From the NCBI GenBank assembly GCA_934255435.1, contig CAKQNZ010000015.1:1-22369 (forward strand): a stretch of 22,369 bases of DNA, in the 5' to 3' direction. A program made the translations under genes and the position numbers. Below are positions 7,953 through 16,514 of this stretch, in pieces. Position 1 is the first letter of the stretch; each line of letters opens with the position of its first letter. The notes under the pieces were generated by a model that ran no database searches, was not told where the DNA came from, and worked only from the letters and a program-made list of their open reading frames with translations. The DNA comes from an uncultured Clostridia bacterium. GTDB taxonomy: Bacteria; Bacillota; Clostridia; Peptostreptococcales; Anaerovoracaceae.

Positions 7953-10721
7953 ATGAGTCTAATGGAAAAGATATTTGGAGACCTGAATGAAAAAGAAGTA
8001 AAGAAGGTCTCTAAAATAGCAGATAAGGTAATGGCATACGATGAAGAGATGCAGAAACTGACGGATCAGCAGCTCAGGGACAAGACTGATGAGTTCCGTG
8101 ACAGGATAAAGGCAGGCGAGACACTGGATCAGCTGCTGCCTGAAGCTTTTGCCGTATGCCGTGAAGGAGCATGGCGAAGCCTGGGGATGAAACATTTCCG
8201 TGTGCAGGTCATTGGTGGTATCGTACTGCATCAGGGCAGGATATCCGAGATGAAGACCGGTGAAGGTAAGACTCTGGTGGCAACGCTTCCGGCATATCTC
8301 AACGCCCTTGAAGGCAAGGGCGTGCATGTAGTCACAGTCAACGATTATCTGGCAAAGCGAGACATGGAGTGGATGGGCAAACTTTACACATTCCTCGGTC
8401 TCACTGTGGGATGCGTGATCCACGGTATATCAGAAGAAGAAAGGCGTGCGGCATACCAGGCGGATATCACATACGGCACCAACAATGAATACGGTTTCGA
8501 CTATCTTAGAGACAACATGGTGATCTACAAGGAGGAAATGATGCAGCGTGAGCTCAACTACGCCATCATAGACGAAGTCGACTCCATCCTTATAGATGAA
8601 GCCAGGACGCCGCTGATAATATCCGGCAGAGGCGACAAGTCCACTGATATGTACAGGAAGGCGGACGGATTCGTTCGCACACTGAAAGTCGAAGAGGACT
8701 TCACCATCGAAGAGAAGGACAAGCAGATATCCCTTACAGAAGAAGGTGTGGCGAAGTGCGAAAGCTACTTCGATGTAGAGAACTTCTCCGATCCTGAGAA
8801 CATGGAGATAAACCACCACGTGCTGCAGGCCCTCAAGGCAAGGAATATGATGAAGCGTGACGTGGACTACATCGTCAAGGACGGCGAGATCGTCATCGTC
8901 GACGAGTTCACAGGCCGTCTGATGTTCGGAAGACGCTACAGCGACGGTCTCCATCAGGCCATCGAAGCCAAAGAAAATGTCATCGTGCGCTCAGAGTCAA
9001 AGACACTGGCGACAATAACACTGCAGAACTATTTCAGGATGTACCAGAAGCTTGCCGGAATGACAGGTACAGCCAAGACAGAAGAAAGCGAATTCAGAGA
9101 CATATACAATATGGACGTAGTTGTCATCCCTACCAACAAGCCGGTAGTCAGAGACGACAGACAGGATGCCATATATGCGACTGAAAAAGGCAAATACAAA
9201 TCCATCGTGGACAGCGTCGTGGCAGCTCATGAGACAGGACAGCCGGTACTGGTAGGTACCATCTCCATCGAAAAGTCCGAGCTTATCGCCAATGCTTTGA
9301 AAAAGAAAGGTATAAAGCATTTCAACGTACTGAATGCGAAGCAGCATGAGAAGGAAGCTCAGATCATTGCAGAGGCAGGACGTCTGGGAGCTATCACCAT
9401 CGCCACCAACATGGCCGGAAGAGGTACCGACATCATCCTGGGAGGCAATCCCGAGTTTGAAGCCAAGCGTGAGATGACTGCCAACGGATACGATTCGGAC
9501 ACTATCGCATTTGCTACAAGTTTTGTCCAGAGCGATGATCCGGAGCTGCTGAAGGCACGTGAGGAATTCAATGCGCTCCATGAGAAATACAAACAGGAAC
9601 GTAAGGAAGAACAGGAAAAGGTCAGAGAACTGGGCGGTCTTTGCATAATAGGTACAGAACGTCACGAGTCACGAAGGATCGACAATCAGCTGAGAGGCCG
9701 TTCCGGAAGACAGGGAGACCCGGGATGCACTCAGTTCTGCATATCCATGGAGGACGAGCTGATGAGGCTCTTCGGCGGCGAACGCATGCAGGCCATCGTA
9801 AGGAGACTGGGAGTCGAGGACGACGAAGCTATCGAAGCCAAGGCTATAACAAAACAGATCGAAAACGCACAGAAGAAAGTCGAAGGCAGGAACTTTTCCA
9901 TAAGAAAATATGTACTGCAGTACGACAATGTCATGAACAAGCAGCGTGAGATCATCTACGGCGAACGTAAGAGAGTTCTTTTCGGAGAGGATCTGAGGGA
10001 TTATCTGGTGTCCATGACGCATCAGCTGATAGACGAAGTCGTGGATCCTGTAGTCATCGCTTCCAAGTTCCCTGAGGAATGGGATTTCGAAACGATAAAC
10101 AAGGGACTGGCAAAGATAACTCCTGCCTTCGAACCTCTTGAATTCGATGAGGAAGTACTCCACGATATGGACGAGCAGAGCCTCAAGAACGGACTTTACG
10201 AGGATTTCGAAGATCTTTACAAAGCGAAAGAAGAAGAAATCGGTATCGACAAGATCAGAGAGATCGAGCGTATGATACTCATCAGAGTCGTGGACAATAA
10301 GTGGATGGATCACATCGATGATATGGAGCAGCTCAAGAACGGTATAGGTCTCAGAGGTCTCGGCGGACAGGATCCGGCAGCAGCCTATGCACAGGAAGGT
10401 TTCGATATGTTCGAGCTGATGGTCAACTCCATCAAGGAAGAGTTCGTCAAGTTCTGCTATAACGTGACAGTGCAGACCACTACAGAGAGAAAGAACGTCC
10501 TGGGACACGGCGAGAGCCACAAGGATGAATTCTCCGAGGAGCAGTATCTTGAAGCGGCCGAAGAAGGCGAGATGCCTGATGGCACAGTGATCCCGGAAAG
10601 AGAACACAAGCAGGAAACATACCGCAGAGAACAGCCGAAGGTAGGCAGGAACGATCCATGCCCTTGCGGAAGCGGGAAGAAGTATAAGCACTGCTGCGGC
10701 AGGACGTTACCCCGCGAGTAA
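7953..10721 (+). CDS. secA: preprotein translocase ATPase SecA
   Basis: The motor that drives unfolded preproteins through the SecYEG channel, shuttling between cytoplasm and membrane. Visible are Walker A ([11 protein letters not shown], about residues 99-109), the Walker B/DEAD-type motif [12 protein letters not shown] near 212-223, the second nucleotide-binding fold with MAGRGTDI and [20 protein letters not shown], and a C-terminal zinc-binding SEC-C motif [13 protein letters not shown] at 903-915. At 922 residues it is longer than B. subtilis SecA (841); part of the excess is a charged insert at about 498-560, between GGNPE and the GTERHESRR block. Start ATG 7953 follows AAAGGGGAAG. The last residues (TLPRE) and stop lie at the edge of a GC-rich spacer before prfB. 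Confidence 0.98.
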   Translation: MSLMEKIFGDLNEKEVKKVSKIADKVMAYDEEMQKLTDQQLRDKTDEFRDRIKAGETLDQLLPEAFAVCREGAWRSLGMKHFRVQVIGGIVLHQGRISEMKTGEGKTLVATLPAYLNALEGKGVHVVTVNDYLAKRDMEWMGKLYTFLGLTVGCVIHGISEEERRAAYQADITYGTNNEYGFDYLRDNMVIYKEEMMQRELNYAIIDEVDSILIDEARTPLIISGRGDKSTDMYRKADGFVRTLKVEEDFTIEEKDKQISLTEEGVAKCESYFDVENFSDPENMEINHHVLQALKARNMMKRDVDYIVKDGEIVIVDEFTGRLMFGRRYSDGLHQAIEAKENVIVRSESKTLATITLQNYFRMYQKLAGMTGTAKTEESEFRDIYNMDVVVIPTNKPVVRDDRQDAIYATEKGKYKSIVDSVVAAHETGQPVLVGTISIEKSELIANALKKKGIKHFNVLNAKQHEKEAQIIAEAGRLGAITIATNMAGRGTDIILGGNPEFEAKREMTANGYDSDTIAFATSFVQSDDPELLKAREEFNALHEKYKQERKEEQEKVRELGGLCIIGTERHESRRIDNQLRGRSGRQGDPGCTQFCISMEDELMRLFGGERMQAIVRRLGVEDDEAIEAKAITKQIENAQKKVEGRNFSIRKYVLQYDNVMNKQREIIYGERKRVLFGEDLRDYLVSMTHQLIDEVVDPVVIASKFPEEWDFETINKGLAKITPAFEPLEFDEEVLHDMDEQSLKNGLYEDFEDLYKAKEEEIGIDKIREIERMILIRVVDNKWMDHIDDMEQLKNGIGLRGLGGQDPAAAYAQEGFDMFELMVNSIKEEFVKFCYNVTVQTTTERKNVLGHGESHKDEFSEEQYLEAAEEGEMPDGTVIPEREHKQETYRREQPKVGRNDPCPCGSGKKYKHCCGRTLPRE

Positions 10722-10870
10722 GCGAGCGGCCGGTGGGTCCGCCGTCATATGTCGCAGCGATACAAGCTGTAAAGCGGCGCAGGAGAGCGTGGCGACCAAC
10801 GACGCAGGAACGAGTAGTGCTTGTTAAAATCCGCCAGCAAATAATAAAACCGATTAGGAGAGTGAGAAGT
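10722..10870. other. GC-rich spacer between secA and prfB
   Basis: 149 bases, clearly richer in G+C than the flanks up to about 10820, with imperfectly repeated pieces (GGCGCAGGAGAGCG near 10775 and GACGCAGGAACGAG near 10801) and no open frame with a good ribosome-binding site except the prfB start at its right end. No clear terminator was seen, so secA and prfB may be co-transcribed. AGGAG at 10856-10860 is the prfB ribosome-binding site. Confidence 0.45.
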
Positions 10871-11972
10871 TTGATAATTACAGATCAGATCAAAACGCAT
10901 CTGCCTGCTTTGCAGACGATGCTCAAAGAGGCAGGTGAGTCCCTTTGACCCGGCAGGGCTGAAGGAACGAGTAACTAAAATAGAAAAAGAAATGGGCAGA
11001 GACGGTTTCTGGGACGACCCGGAATCCGCTCAGAAACTCATGAAAGAAAAGAAGTCTATCGATGACAAGCTTGAGGAGCTGGACAGCCTTGGCAGCCAGC
11101 TTGAGGACCTTGAAGTCATGGTGGAGATGGCAGAGGAGGAGAACGACGAGGAAATGGCACAGGAGGCCGAGGAAAGTCTCAAGTCTCTTGAAAAGAGCCT
11201 GGAAGATCTCCGACTGCGTACACTGCTGAACGGCAAGTACGACAAAAACAATGCCATCATATCAGTACATGCAGGCTCAGGCGGCACAGACGCCCAGGAC
11301 TGGGCGGAAATGCTGCTGAGGATGTACACAAGATGGTGCGAGAAACGAGGCTACAATGCTAAACTCATCGATATGCAGGACGATACGGAAGGCGGCATCA
11401 AGGGCGCCACACTGCTGGTAGAAGGCGAGTACGCCTACGGATATCTCAAGAATGAAAAAGGCGTGCACCGCATAGTCAGGATATCGCCATTCGATTCATC
11501 GGGAAGACGTCATACATCATTTGCATCACTGGACGTGACGCCGGAGATAGACGATGAGATAACCGTCGATCTGAATCCGGAAGATCTGCGTATAGACACA
11601 TACCGTTCCAGCGGAGCAGGCGGACAGCACGTCAACACAACTGATTCGGCTATAAGGATAACCCATATACCGACGAATATAGTAGTGACATGCCAGAACG
11701 AGAGATCACAGCATCAGAACAAAGAAGTCGCTATGAAACTGATGATGTCCAAACTGCTGGAACTCAAGGAACGTGAGCAGAAAGAGAACCTGGACGAGCT
11801 CAAGGGCGACTACAGCCAGATCACATGGGGCAGTCAGATACGCTCCTACGTTTTCCATCCGTACACCATGGTCAAAGACCACAGGACAGGCGCCGAGGTA
11901 GGCAATGTCAACGCAGTGATGGACGGTGATCTTGACTACTTTATAAACGAAAAACTGAAACAGAAGGAGTAA
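10871..11972 (+). CDS. prfB: peptide chain release factor 2 (programmed +1 frameshift)
   Basis: Recognises UGA and UAA stop codons and triggers release of the finished peptide. The gene is read as 10871-10945 joined to 10947-11972: 25 codons from a TTG start, an in-frame UGA at 10946-10948, then a +1 shift into the main frame, giving 366 residues as in E. coli RF2 (365). Diagnostic motifs are SPF (in RISPFDSSGRR), the RF2 tripeptide for stop recognition, and GGQ (SSGAGGQHVN), the catalytic loop; a coiled-coil rich in Glu/Lys lies near the N-terminus. TTG 10871 was chosen because AGGAG at 10856-10860 precedes it and MIITDQIKTHLPAL fits RF2. The Tex gene follows after 4 bases. Confidence 0.96.
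10933..10949 (+). other. RF2 programmed +1 frameshift site
   Basis: CTTTGAC at 10943-10949: the ribosome reads CUU, meets UGA, and slips one base to read GAC. An internal Shine-Dalgarno-like AGGTGA at 10933-10938 lies 4 bases upstream of CTT, as needed to stimulate the slip. This is the classic autoregulation of RF2: low RF2 favours the shift and more RF2 is made. Confidence 0.93.
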
Positions 11973-11976
11973 GGTG

Positions 11977-14235
11977 ATGGATATAGCAGCAATGCTTGCA
12001 GGGGAGTTCGGACTCAGACAGACACAGGTCGACCAGACGATAGCTCTGATCGACGAAGGCAACACTATCCCGTTCATAGCGAGATACAGGAAAGAAGCCA
12101 CCGGCGGGCTCAGCGATGTCGTACTGAGGGATCTTGACGAGAGACTGACATATCTGAGGAATCTTGACGAGAGAAAAGACGAGGTTATACGTCTCATAGA
12201 CGAGCAGGGGAACCTCACAGATGAGCTGAAAGCTCAGATACAGGAAGCCGAAGTGCTCCAGAGAGTGGAAGACCTTTACAAGCCTTTCAAGAAGAAAAAG
12301 GCGACCCGTGCTTCAAAAGCCAGGGAAAAGGGACTGGAACCTCTGGCACTGATATTCAGAGCACAGGAAAAGGAATCCGGCAGCATAGATGAACTGGCAG
12401 CGGATTTCATCGATGAAGAAAAAGGTGTTTCGTCTGCAGCGGAAGCCGTGCAGGGTGCATGCGATATAATCGCAGAAATGATATCCGACGATCCGGAGCT
12501 CACTGCAGCAGTCAGAGAGAGGACCATACAGACCGGACTGATAAGCACTGAAGCCACTGACTCTGAAGAAAAGACAGTATACGACATGTACTACGAATAC
12601 AGCGAAGGCATCAGCAAGATGCCGAACCACAGGGTGCTGGCAGTCAACAGAGGTGAGAAAGAAAAGAAACTCAAGGTGAAAGTGGTAACTGATCCTGAGC
12701 GTATGGAAAAACTCATTGCAGATGAGATCATAACAAATGAACGCTCCATTTTCATGAGTCTGCTGCAGGAAACAGTGGCGGACGCCTATAAGCGCCTGAT
12801 GGCGCCATCGGTGGAGCGTGAGATGAGGAACATGCTGACAGAACGTGCAGAGGCAGAAGCTATCAAGGTCTTTGCAAAGAACACGGAAAAGCTTCTGATG
12901 GTGCCGCCGGTGAAGGGTGCAAGGATAATCAGCATCGACCCGGGCTACAGGACAGGCTGCAAAGTGGCAGTCCTCAACGAGACCGGAAAGCTGCTGGCAT
13001 ACACTACAGTGTTCCCTACAGAGCCTAAAAAAGACATCAAAGGCACAGAAGCTGTTTTCCGCAAGATGGTGGATAAATTCCGCATCAATACTTTCGTCAT
13101 CGGCAACGGCACTGCATCGAGAGAGACTGAAGAAGTCGTGGCTGATTTCATAAGAAAGAGCGGTCAGGATCTGACATACACGATCGTGAACGAAGCGGGA
13201 GCCTCTGTTTATTCAGCATCGAAGCTGGCTACTGAAGAATATCCGGATCTTGACGTCACAGTCAGGGGAGCCATGTCTCTGGGCAGACGTCTACAGGACC
13301 CGCTGGCTGAACTGGTGAAGATACCGACGAAAAGCATAGGCGTAGGTCAGTATCAGCATGATATAAATCAGGGACTTCTGGAAAACGCTCTCGACAATGT
13401 CGTGGAGGACTGCGTAAACAGAGTCGGCGTGGACCTCAACACTGCATCGCCGTCGCTGCTGGCTCATGTGGCAGGCATCAACATGGGTATCGCCAGGAAT
13501 ATCGTGGCGTACCGTGAGGAAAACGGCGTGTTCAAAGAGCGCAGGGAACTCATGAAGGTAGCGAAGCTCGGTGCGAAGACATACGGCCAGTGTGCAGGTT
13601 TCATGAGGATAAGCGATGGGAAAAACCCTCTTGACGGGACTGCAGTACATCCTGAATCATATGGAGCAGCAGAGGCTATGCTGGCGAAGCTGGGATTCAG
13701 TAAATCCGATATAGGCAGCGGAGGCCTTTCAGATATAGACGACAGGATATGGTCGGTATATGGCGAGAGCAGCCAGGAAAAACCTAAGACGAGAGCCAAA
13801 GGACTGGCAGTGCTGGCAGAACTTTCAAAGAAAGAGAAAAAGTCTAAGCGCAACATGAAAAAAGCCATCGAAAAGATGGCGGCCGAGCTGGATACAGGTG
13901 TGCCGACACTGACAGACATAATCGAGGAAATGAAAAAGCCGGGGCGTGACCCACGTGAAGATGCACCTCCTGTGGTATTCAGAAGCGACGTGAGATCCTT
14001 CGACGATCTGAAAGTAGATATGGAGCTTGAAGGCACTGTGCGCAACGTTGTGGACTTCGGAGCCTTCGTGGATATAGGCGTTAAAAACGACGGACTTGTG
14101 CACATTTCCCAGATGAGCAATAAATACATAAACCATCCTATGGATGTGGTTTCTGTAGGTGATACTGTCAAAGTGAAGATAATAAGTATAGACCGTGAAA
14201 AACAGAAAATAGGGCTTACGATGAAGCTCAAATGA
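11977..14235 (+). CDS. tex: Tex-family RNA-binding transcription accessory protein
   Basis: Tex (YhgF) proteins bind nucleic acid and influence transcription and, in some bacteria, toxin expression. The 752-residue protein shows the full Tex layout: helical N-terminal region, a YqgF/RNase H-like fold starting near residue 316 (IISIDPGYRTGCKVAVLN), helix-hairpin-helix motifs around 485-550 (GVDLNTASPSLLAHVAGINM), and a C-terminal S1 RNA-binding domain at about 682-752 (LEGTVRNVVDFGAFVDIGVK). Start ATG 11977 is preferred over the in-frame GTG at 11974 because AAGGAG at 11964-11969 is 7 bases from the ATG and only 4 from the GTG. It follows prfB by 4 bases, so it is probably translationally linked, and ends in a terminator. 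Confidence 0.96.
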   Translation: MDIAAMLAGEFGLRQTQVDQTIALIDEGNTIPFIARYRKEATGGLSDVVLRDLDERLTYLRNLDERKDEVIRLIDEQGNLTDELKAQIQEAEVLQRVEDLYKPFKKKKATRASKAREKGLEPLALIFRAQEKESGSIDELAADFIDEEKGVSSAAEAVQGACDIIAEMISDDPELTAAVRERTIQTGLISTEATDSEEKTVYDMYYEYSEGISKMPNHRVLAVNRGEKEKKLKVKVVTDPERMEKLIADEIITNERSIFMSLLQETVADAYKRLMAPSVEREMRNMLTERAEAEAIKVFAKNTEKLLMVPPVKGARIISIDPGYRTGCKVAVLNETGKLLAYTTVFPTEPKKDIKGTEAVFRKMVDKFRINTFVIGNGTASRETEEVVADFIRKSGQDLTYTIVNEAGASVYSASKLATEEYPDLDVTVRGAMSLGRRLQDPLAELVKIPTKSIGVGQYQHDINQGLLENALDNVVEDCVNRVGVDLNTASPSLLAHVAGINMGIARNIVAYREENGVFKERRELMKVAKLGAKTYGQCAGFMRISDGKNPLDGTAVHPESYGAAEAMLAKLGFSKSDIGSGGLSDIDDRIWSVYGESSQEKPKTRAKGLAVLAELSKKEKKSKRNMKKAIEKMAAELDTGVPTLTDIIEEMKKPGRDPREDAPPVVFRSDVRSFDDLKVDMELEGTVRNVVDFGAFVDIGVKNDGLVHISQMSNKYINHPMDVVSVGDTVKVKIISIDREKQKIGLTMKLK

Positions 14236-14242
14236 TAACAGA

Positions 14243-14278
14243 AGCAGCCGGGCAGACAGATTGCCAGGCTGCTTTTTG
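14243..14278 (+). terminator. terminator after tex
   Basis: Hairpin AGCAGCC (14243-14249) with GGCTGCT (14267-14273), extended inward by GGCA/TGCC after one mismatch, and followed by five T. It closes the secA-prfB-tex block. Confidence 0.85.
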
Positions 14279-14524
14279 TTCTACGACCGGCAGCACATGC
14301 TTCTGACGGATCAAAACTCCGAATACGGCTGCTGGCGTGACAGAACAGCTTTGCTGCAGGATCGTCCTGAAGCCCTGCAACCGGCATGGATACTGACTTC
14401 AGGAGGAGCTGTATACAGTATTTATGGTTTCTGAACTTGTATTAAATTGTCTGATATGTTAAAATTCTATGGTGATGCCTGTATGCATCACACAGTTATT
14501 CAATGAGAAAAAGGAGAAATATAT
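14279..14524 (+). promoter_or_regulatory. upstream region and promoter of the decarboxylase beta subunit
   Basis: About 245 bases without a gene. TTGTAT at 14437-14442 and TAAAAT at 14460-14465 are spaced by 17 bases, a good promoter. The leader then carries a perfect 7-base-pair hairpin, GTGATGC (14472-14478) with GCATCAC (14485-14491), close to the predicted transcript start. Upstream is an 8-base inverted repeat, TCCTGAAG (14365-14372) and CTTCAGGA (14397-14404), with a 24-base gap, which could be a regulator site. AAAGGAG near 14510 is the ribosome-binding site for ATG 14525. Confidence 0.6.
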
Positions 14525-15682
14525 ATGAGTGCCATAGCAGAAACGGTCGTGAAGTTCTGGGGCGATACCGGTATAGCGAATTTTACATATCAGAACGGTA
14601 TCATGATCCTTGTATCTTTCGTATTCCTGTATCTGGCTATCAGACGTGGATTCGAACCGCTGCTTCTTGTACCTATCGCATTCGGTATGCTGATGTCGAA
14701 CCTGCCTGTGACGGGCATGTTCCTGGAGCATTTTGACATAACCAGCTCATCCCAGCTGTCAGATGCAGGTCTGCTGACTATATTCTACAGTCTGAAACCT
14801 GTGCTTCCGTCCCTTATATTCCTTGGAGTCGGAGCCATGACGGATTTCGGGCCGCTGATAGCGGATCCAAAGTCCCTGCTCATGGGAGCCGCAGCGCAGC
14901 TTGGCATATTTTTCGCATTTTTTGCAGCAGTCGCACTGGGATTCGATGCTCAGGAGGCAGCTTCCATAGGTATCATCGGCGGTGCAGACGGACCGACGGC
15001 GATATTCCTGACCGGCAAGCTGGCAGATCATCTGCTGGGACCTATAGCGGTGGCAGCATATTCATATATGGCTCTTGTACCGGTGATACAGCCGCCGATC
15101 ATGAGACTTCTGACAACGAAAAAAGAACGTGAGATAAAGATGGAGCAGCTCAGGGTGGTGAGCCAGAGGGAAAAGATACTCTTCCCGATAGCAGTCACAG
15201 TTGTAGTAGCATTGCTGCTTCCGTCAGTGGCGCCGCTAATCGGTATGCTGATGCTGGGCAACCTGTTCAAGGAATGTGGCAGGACATCAAGGCTTTCCGA
15301 GACCGCCAGCAATGCGATGATGAACATACTGGTGATAATACTGGGGACATGTGTGGGCGCATCTGCTACAGGCGATACATTCATAACATGGTCCACCATC
15401 AAGATAGTCATCCTCGGCGTCTGCGCTTTTGCAGTAGGTACAGCAGGCGGAGTGCTCATCGCAAAGCTGATGAATGTGCTGACAGGAGGAAAGGTAAACC
15501 CTCTCATCGGTTCGGCAGGCGTATCCGCAGTGCCGATGGCAGCCAGAGTATCACAGATAGAAGGCCAGAAAGCCAACCCATCCAACTTCCTGCTGATGCA
15601 CGCCATGGGACCGAACGTGGCAGGCGTCATAGGCTCAGGCGTGGCAGCCGGAGTAATGTTATCAATGTTCGGTGGATTTTAG
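14525..15682 (+). CDS. Na+-translocating decarboxylase beta subunit (GcdB/OadB/MmdB family)
   Basis: Integral membrane subunit that couples decarboxylation of a carboxybiotin carrier to Na+ export in glutaconyl-CoA, oxaloacetate or methylmalonyl-CoA decarboxylases. At 385 residues it has the usual length and many hydrophobic helices. Family signatures are [17 protein letters not shown], containing the Asp implicated in Na+ transport, [20 protein letters not shown], and [15 protein letters not shown] near the C-terminus. The three enzymes cannot be told apart from this subunit alone; in an amino-acid-fermenting clostridium, glutaconyl-CoA decarboxylase would be a reasonable guess. No alpha, gamma, delta or biotin-carrier gene lies beside it. 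It has its own promoter and leader hairpin. Start ATG follows AAGGAG. Confidence 0.93.
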   Translation: MSAIAETVVKFWGDTGIANFTYQNGIMILVSFVFLYLAIRRGFEPLLLVPIAFGMLMSNLPVTGMFLEHFDITSSSQLSDAGLLTIFYSLKPVLPSLIFLGVGAMTDFGPLIADPKSLLMGAAAQLGIFFAFFAAVALGFDAQEAASIGIIGGADGPTAIFLTGKLADHLLGPIAVAAYSYMALVPVIQPPIMRLLTTKKEREIKMEQLRVVSQREKILFPIAVTVVVALLLPSVAPLIGMLMLGNLFKECGRTSRLSETASNAMMNILVIILGTCVGASATGDTFITWSTIKIVILGVCAFAVGTAGGVLIAKLMNVLTGGKVNPLIGSAGVSAVPMAARVSQIEGQKANPSNFLLMHAMGPNVAGVIGSGVAAGVMLSMFGGF

Positions 15683-15692
15683 CCGGAAAGTG

Positions 15693-15842
15693 TGATATAA
15701 TAAAAACAGATTTGAAACGCAAATCTCTAAAATCATTTTTATACACCGCGAAAAATCTCGATGCTCTCAGGAACAGCGGGCTTTTTTGCAAGCTGCATTA
15801 AAATTTTTACATGCAGCAGTCCATGAAAGGAACGCACGATCT
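15693..15842 (+). promoter_or_regulatory. promoter and structured leader of the HAD phosphatase-addB unit
   Basis: TGATATAAT at 15693-15701 is an extended -10 element, 10 bases after the upstream stop codon. A transcript starting near 15708 would open with a perfect hairpin, AGATTTG (15708-15714) with CAAATCT (15720-15726). Further on, CCGC (from 15745) and GCGGGC ahead of TTTTTT (to 15787) could form a weak terminator-like stem, and GCTGCAT (15792-15798) pairs perfectly with ATGCAGC (15811-15817) shortly before the ribosome-binding site AAAGGAA (15826-15832). Promoter assignment is moderate; a regulatory role of the leader is inference. Confidence 0.4.
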
Positions 15843-16487
15843 ATGAAAAAAACAGATACAGTCCTGTTCGATTTTGACGGGACTCTGATGGATACGAACG
15901 ATATGATACTGGGTTCCTGGCAGCACACATTCAGGACGCTGGCAGGACATGAGGCGGATGAGGCTATGCTGGTCAGGACCTTCGGCGAACCGCTGGGAGA
16001 CACCATGAAAAAGTTTTTTCCTGATGTGCCTGCGGAGAAGTCCCTGGATATATACAGAAGCTACCAGAAAGAAAACTTCTGTGACATGATAAAACTTTTC
16101 CCCGGCATGGAGGAGCTGCTGGAGGAGCTGAAACAGAAAGGGTACAAGCTGGGCCTTGTGACTTCGAGACTTTACAACACTACGATGCAGGGGCTGGAGC
16201 ACTTCGGCATAAAAGATCATTTCGATGCGATACTCACAGCAGACGACACGCCGCTCCACAAACCTGACCCGGCGCCGATAAACCTGACGCTGGAAAAGCT
16301 TGGGTCAGAGCCGGAAGATTCGGTGATGGTAGGTGATACTATGTTCGATATACTCTGTGCAAGGAATGCAGGAGTGATGTCGGTGCTGGTGTCATGGTCA
16401 CTGGCTCTCGGAGACAGAACCGATTTCGGAGAGGATGCACCGGACCATATCATAACAAGTCCGAAGCAGATTTTTGACATCATCTGA
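15843..16487 (+). CDS. HAD-family phosphatase (PpaX/Gph-like)
   Basis: A 214-residue haloacid dehalogenase-superfamily phosphatase resembling pyrophosphatase PpaX and phosphoglycolate phosphatase. The four motifs are present: DFDGTL at 10-15 (nucleophile Asp10, acid/base Asp12), VTS at 106-108, Lys140 in LHKPDP, and VGDTMFD with Asp165/Asp169. Residues about 18-85 form the alpha-helical cap domain typical of subclass I. The start ATG at 15843 was chosen because MKKTDTVLFDFDGTL is the family N-terminus and AAAGGAA lies 10 bases upstream; an in-frame ATG at 15786 would add 19 residues across a leader hairpin. addB begins 27 bases downstream, so the two are likely one operon. The true substrate is open. 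Confidence 0.92.
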   Translation: MKKTDTVLFDFDGTLMDTNDMILGSWQHTFRTLAGHEADEAMLVRTFGEPLGDTMKKFFPDVPAEKSLDIYRSYQKENFCDMIKLFPGMEELLEELKQKGYKLGLVTSRLYNTTMQGLEHFGIKDHFDAILTADDTPLHKPDPAPINLTLEKLGSEPEDSVMVGDTMFDILCARNAGVMSVLVSWSLALGDRTDFGEDAPDHIITSPKQIFDII

Positions 16488-16514
16488 CAAGTTATATGAG
16501 ACAGGAGGTTTGCC

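Noticed and set aside
9669..10691. 340-codon open frame on the minus strand
   Set aside because: Entirely antisense to secA, whose motifs and C-terminal zinc site are intact; no supporting signals.
13464..14387. 307-codon minus-strand frame reaching past the tex terminator
   Set aside because: Mostly antisense to the HhH and S1 regions of tex; Ser/Pro-rich shadow composition; crosses the tex terminator.
15740..15788. T-box leader upstream of the HAD gene (ACCGCG followed by a T-run)
   Set aside because: The conserved T-box AGGGUGG antiterminator core and specifier stem are missing, and the downstream genes are not amino-acid related.
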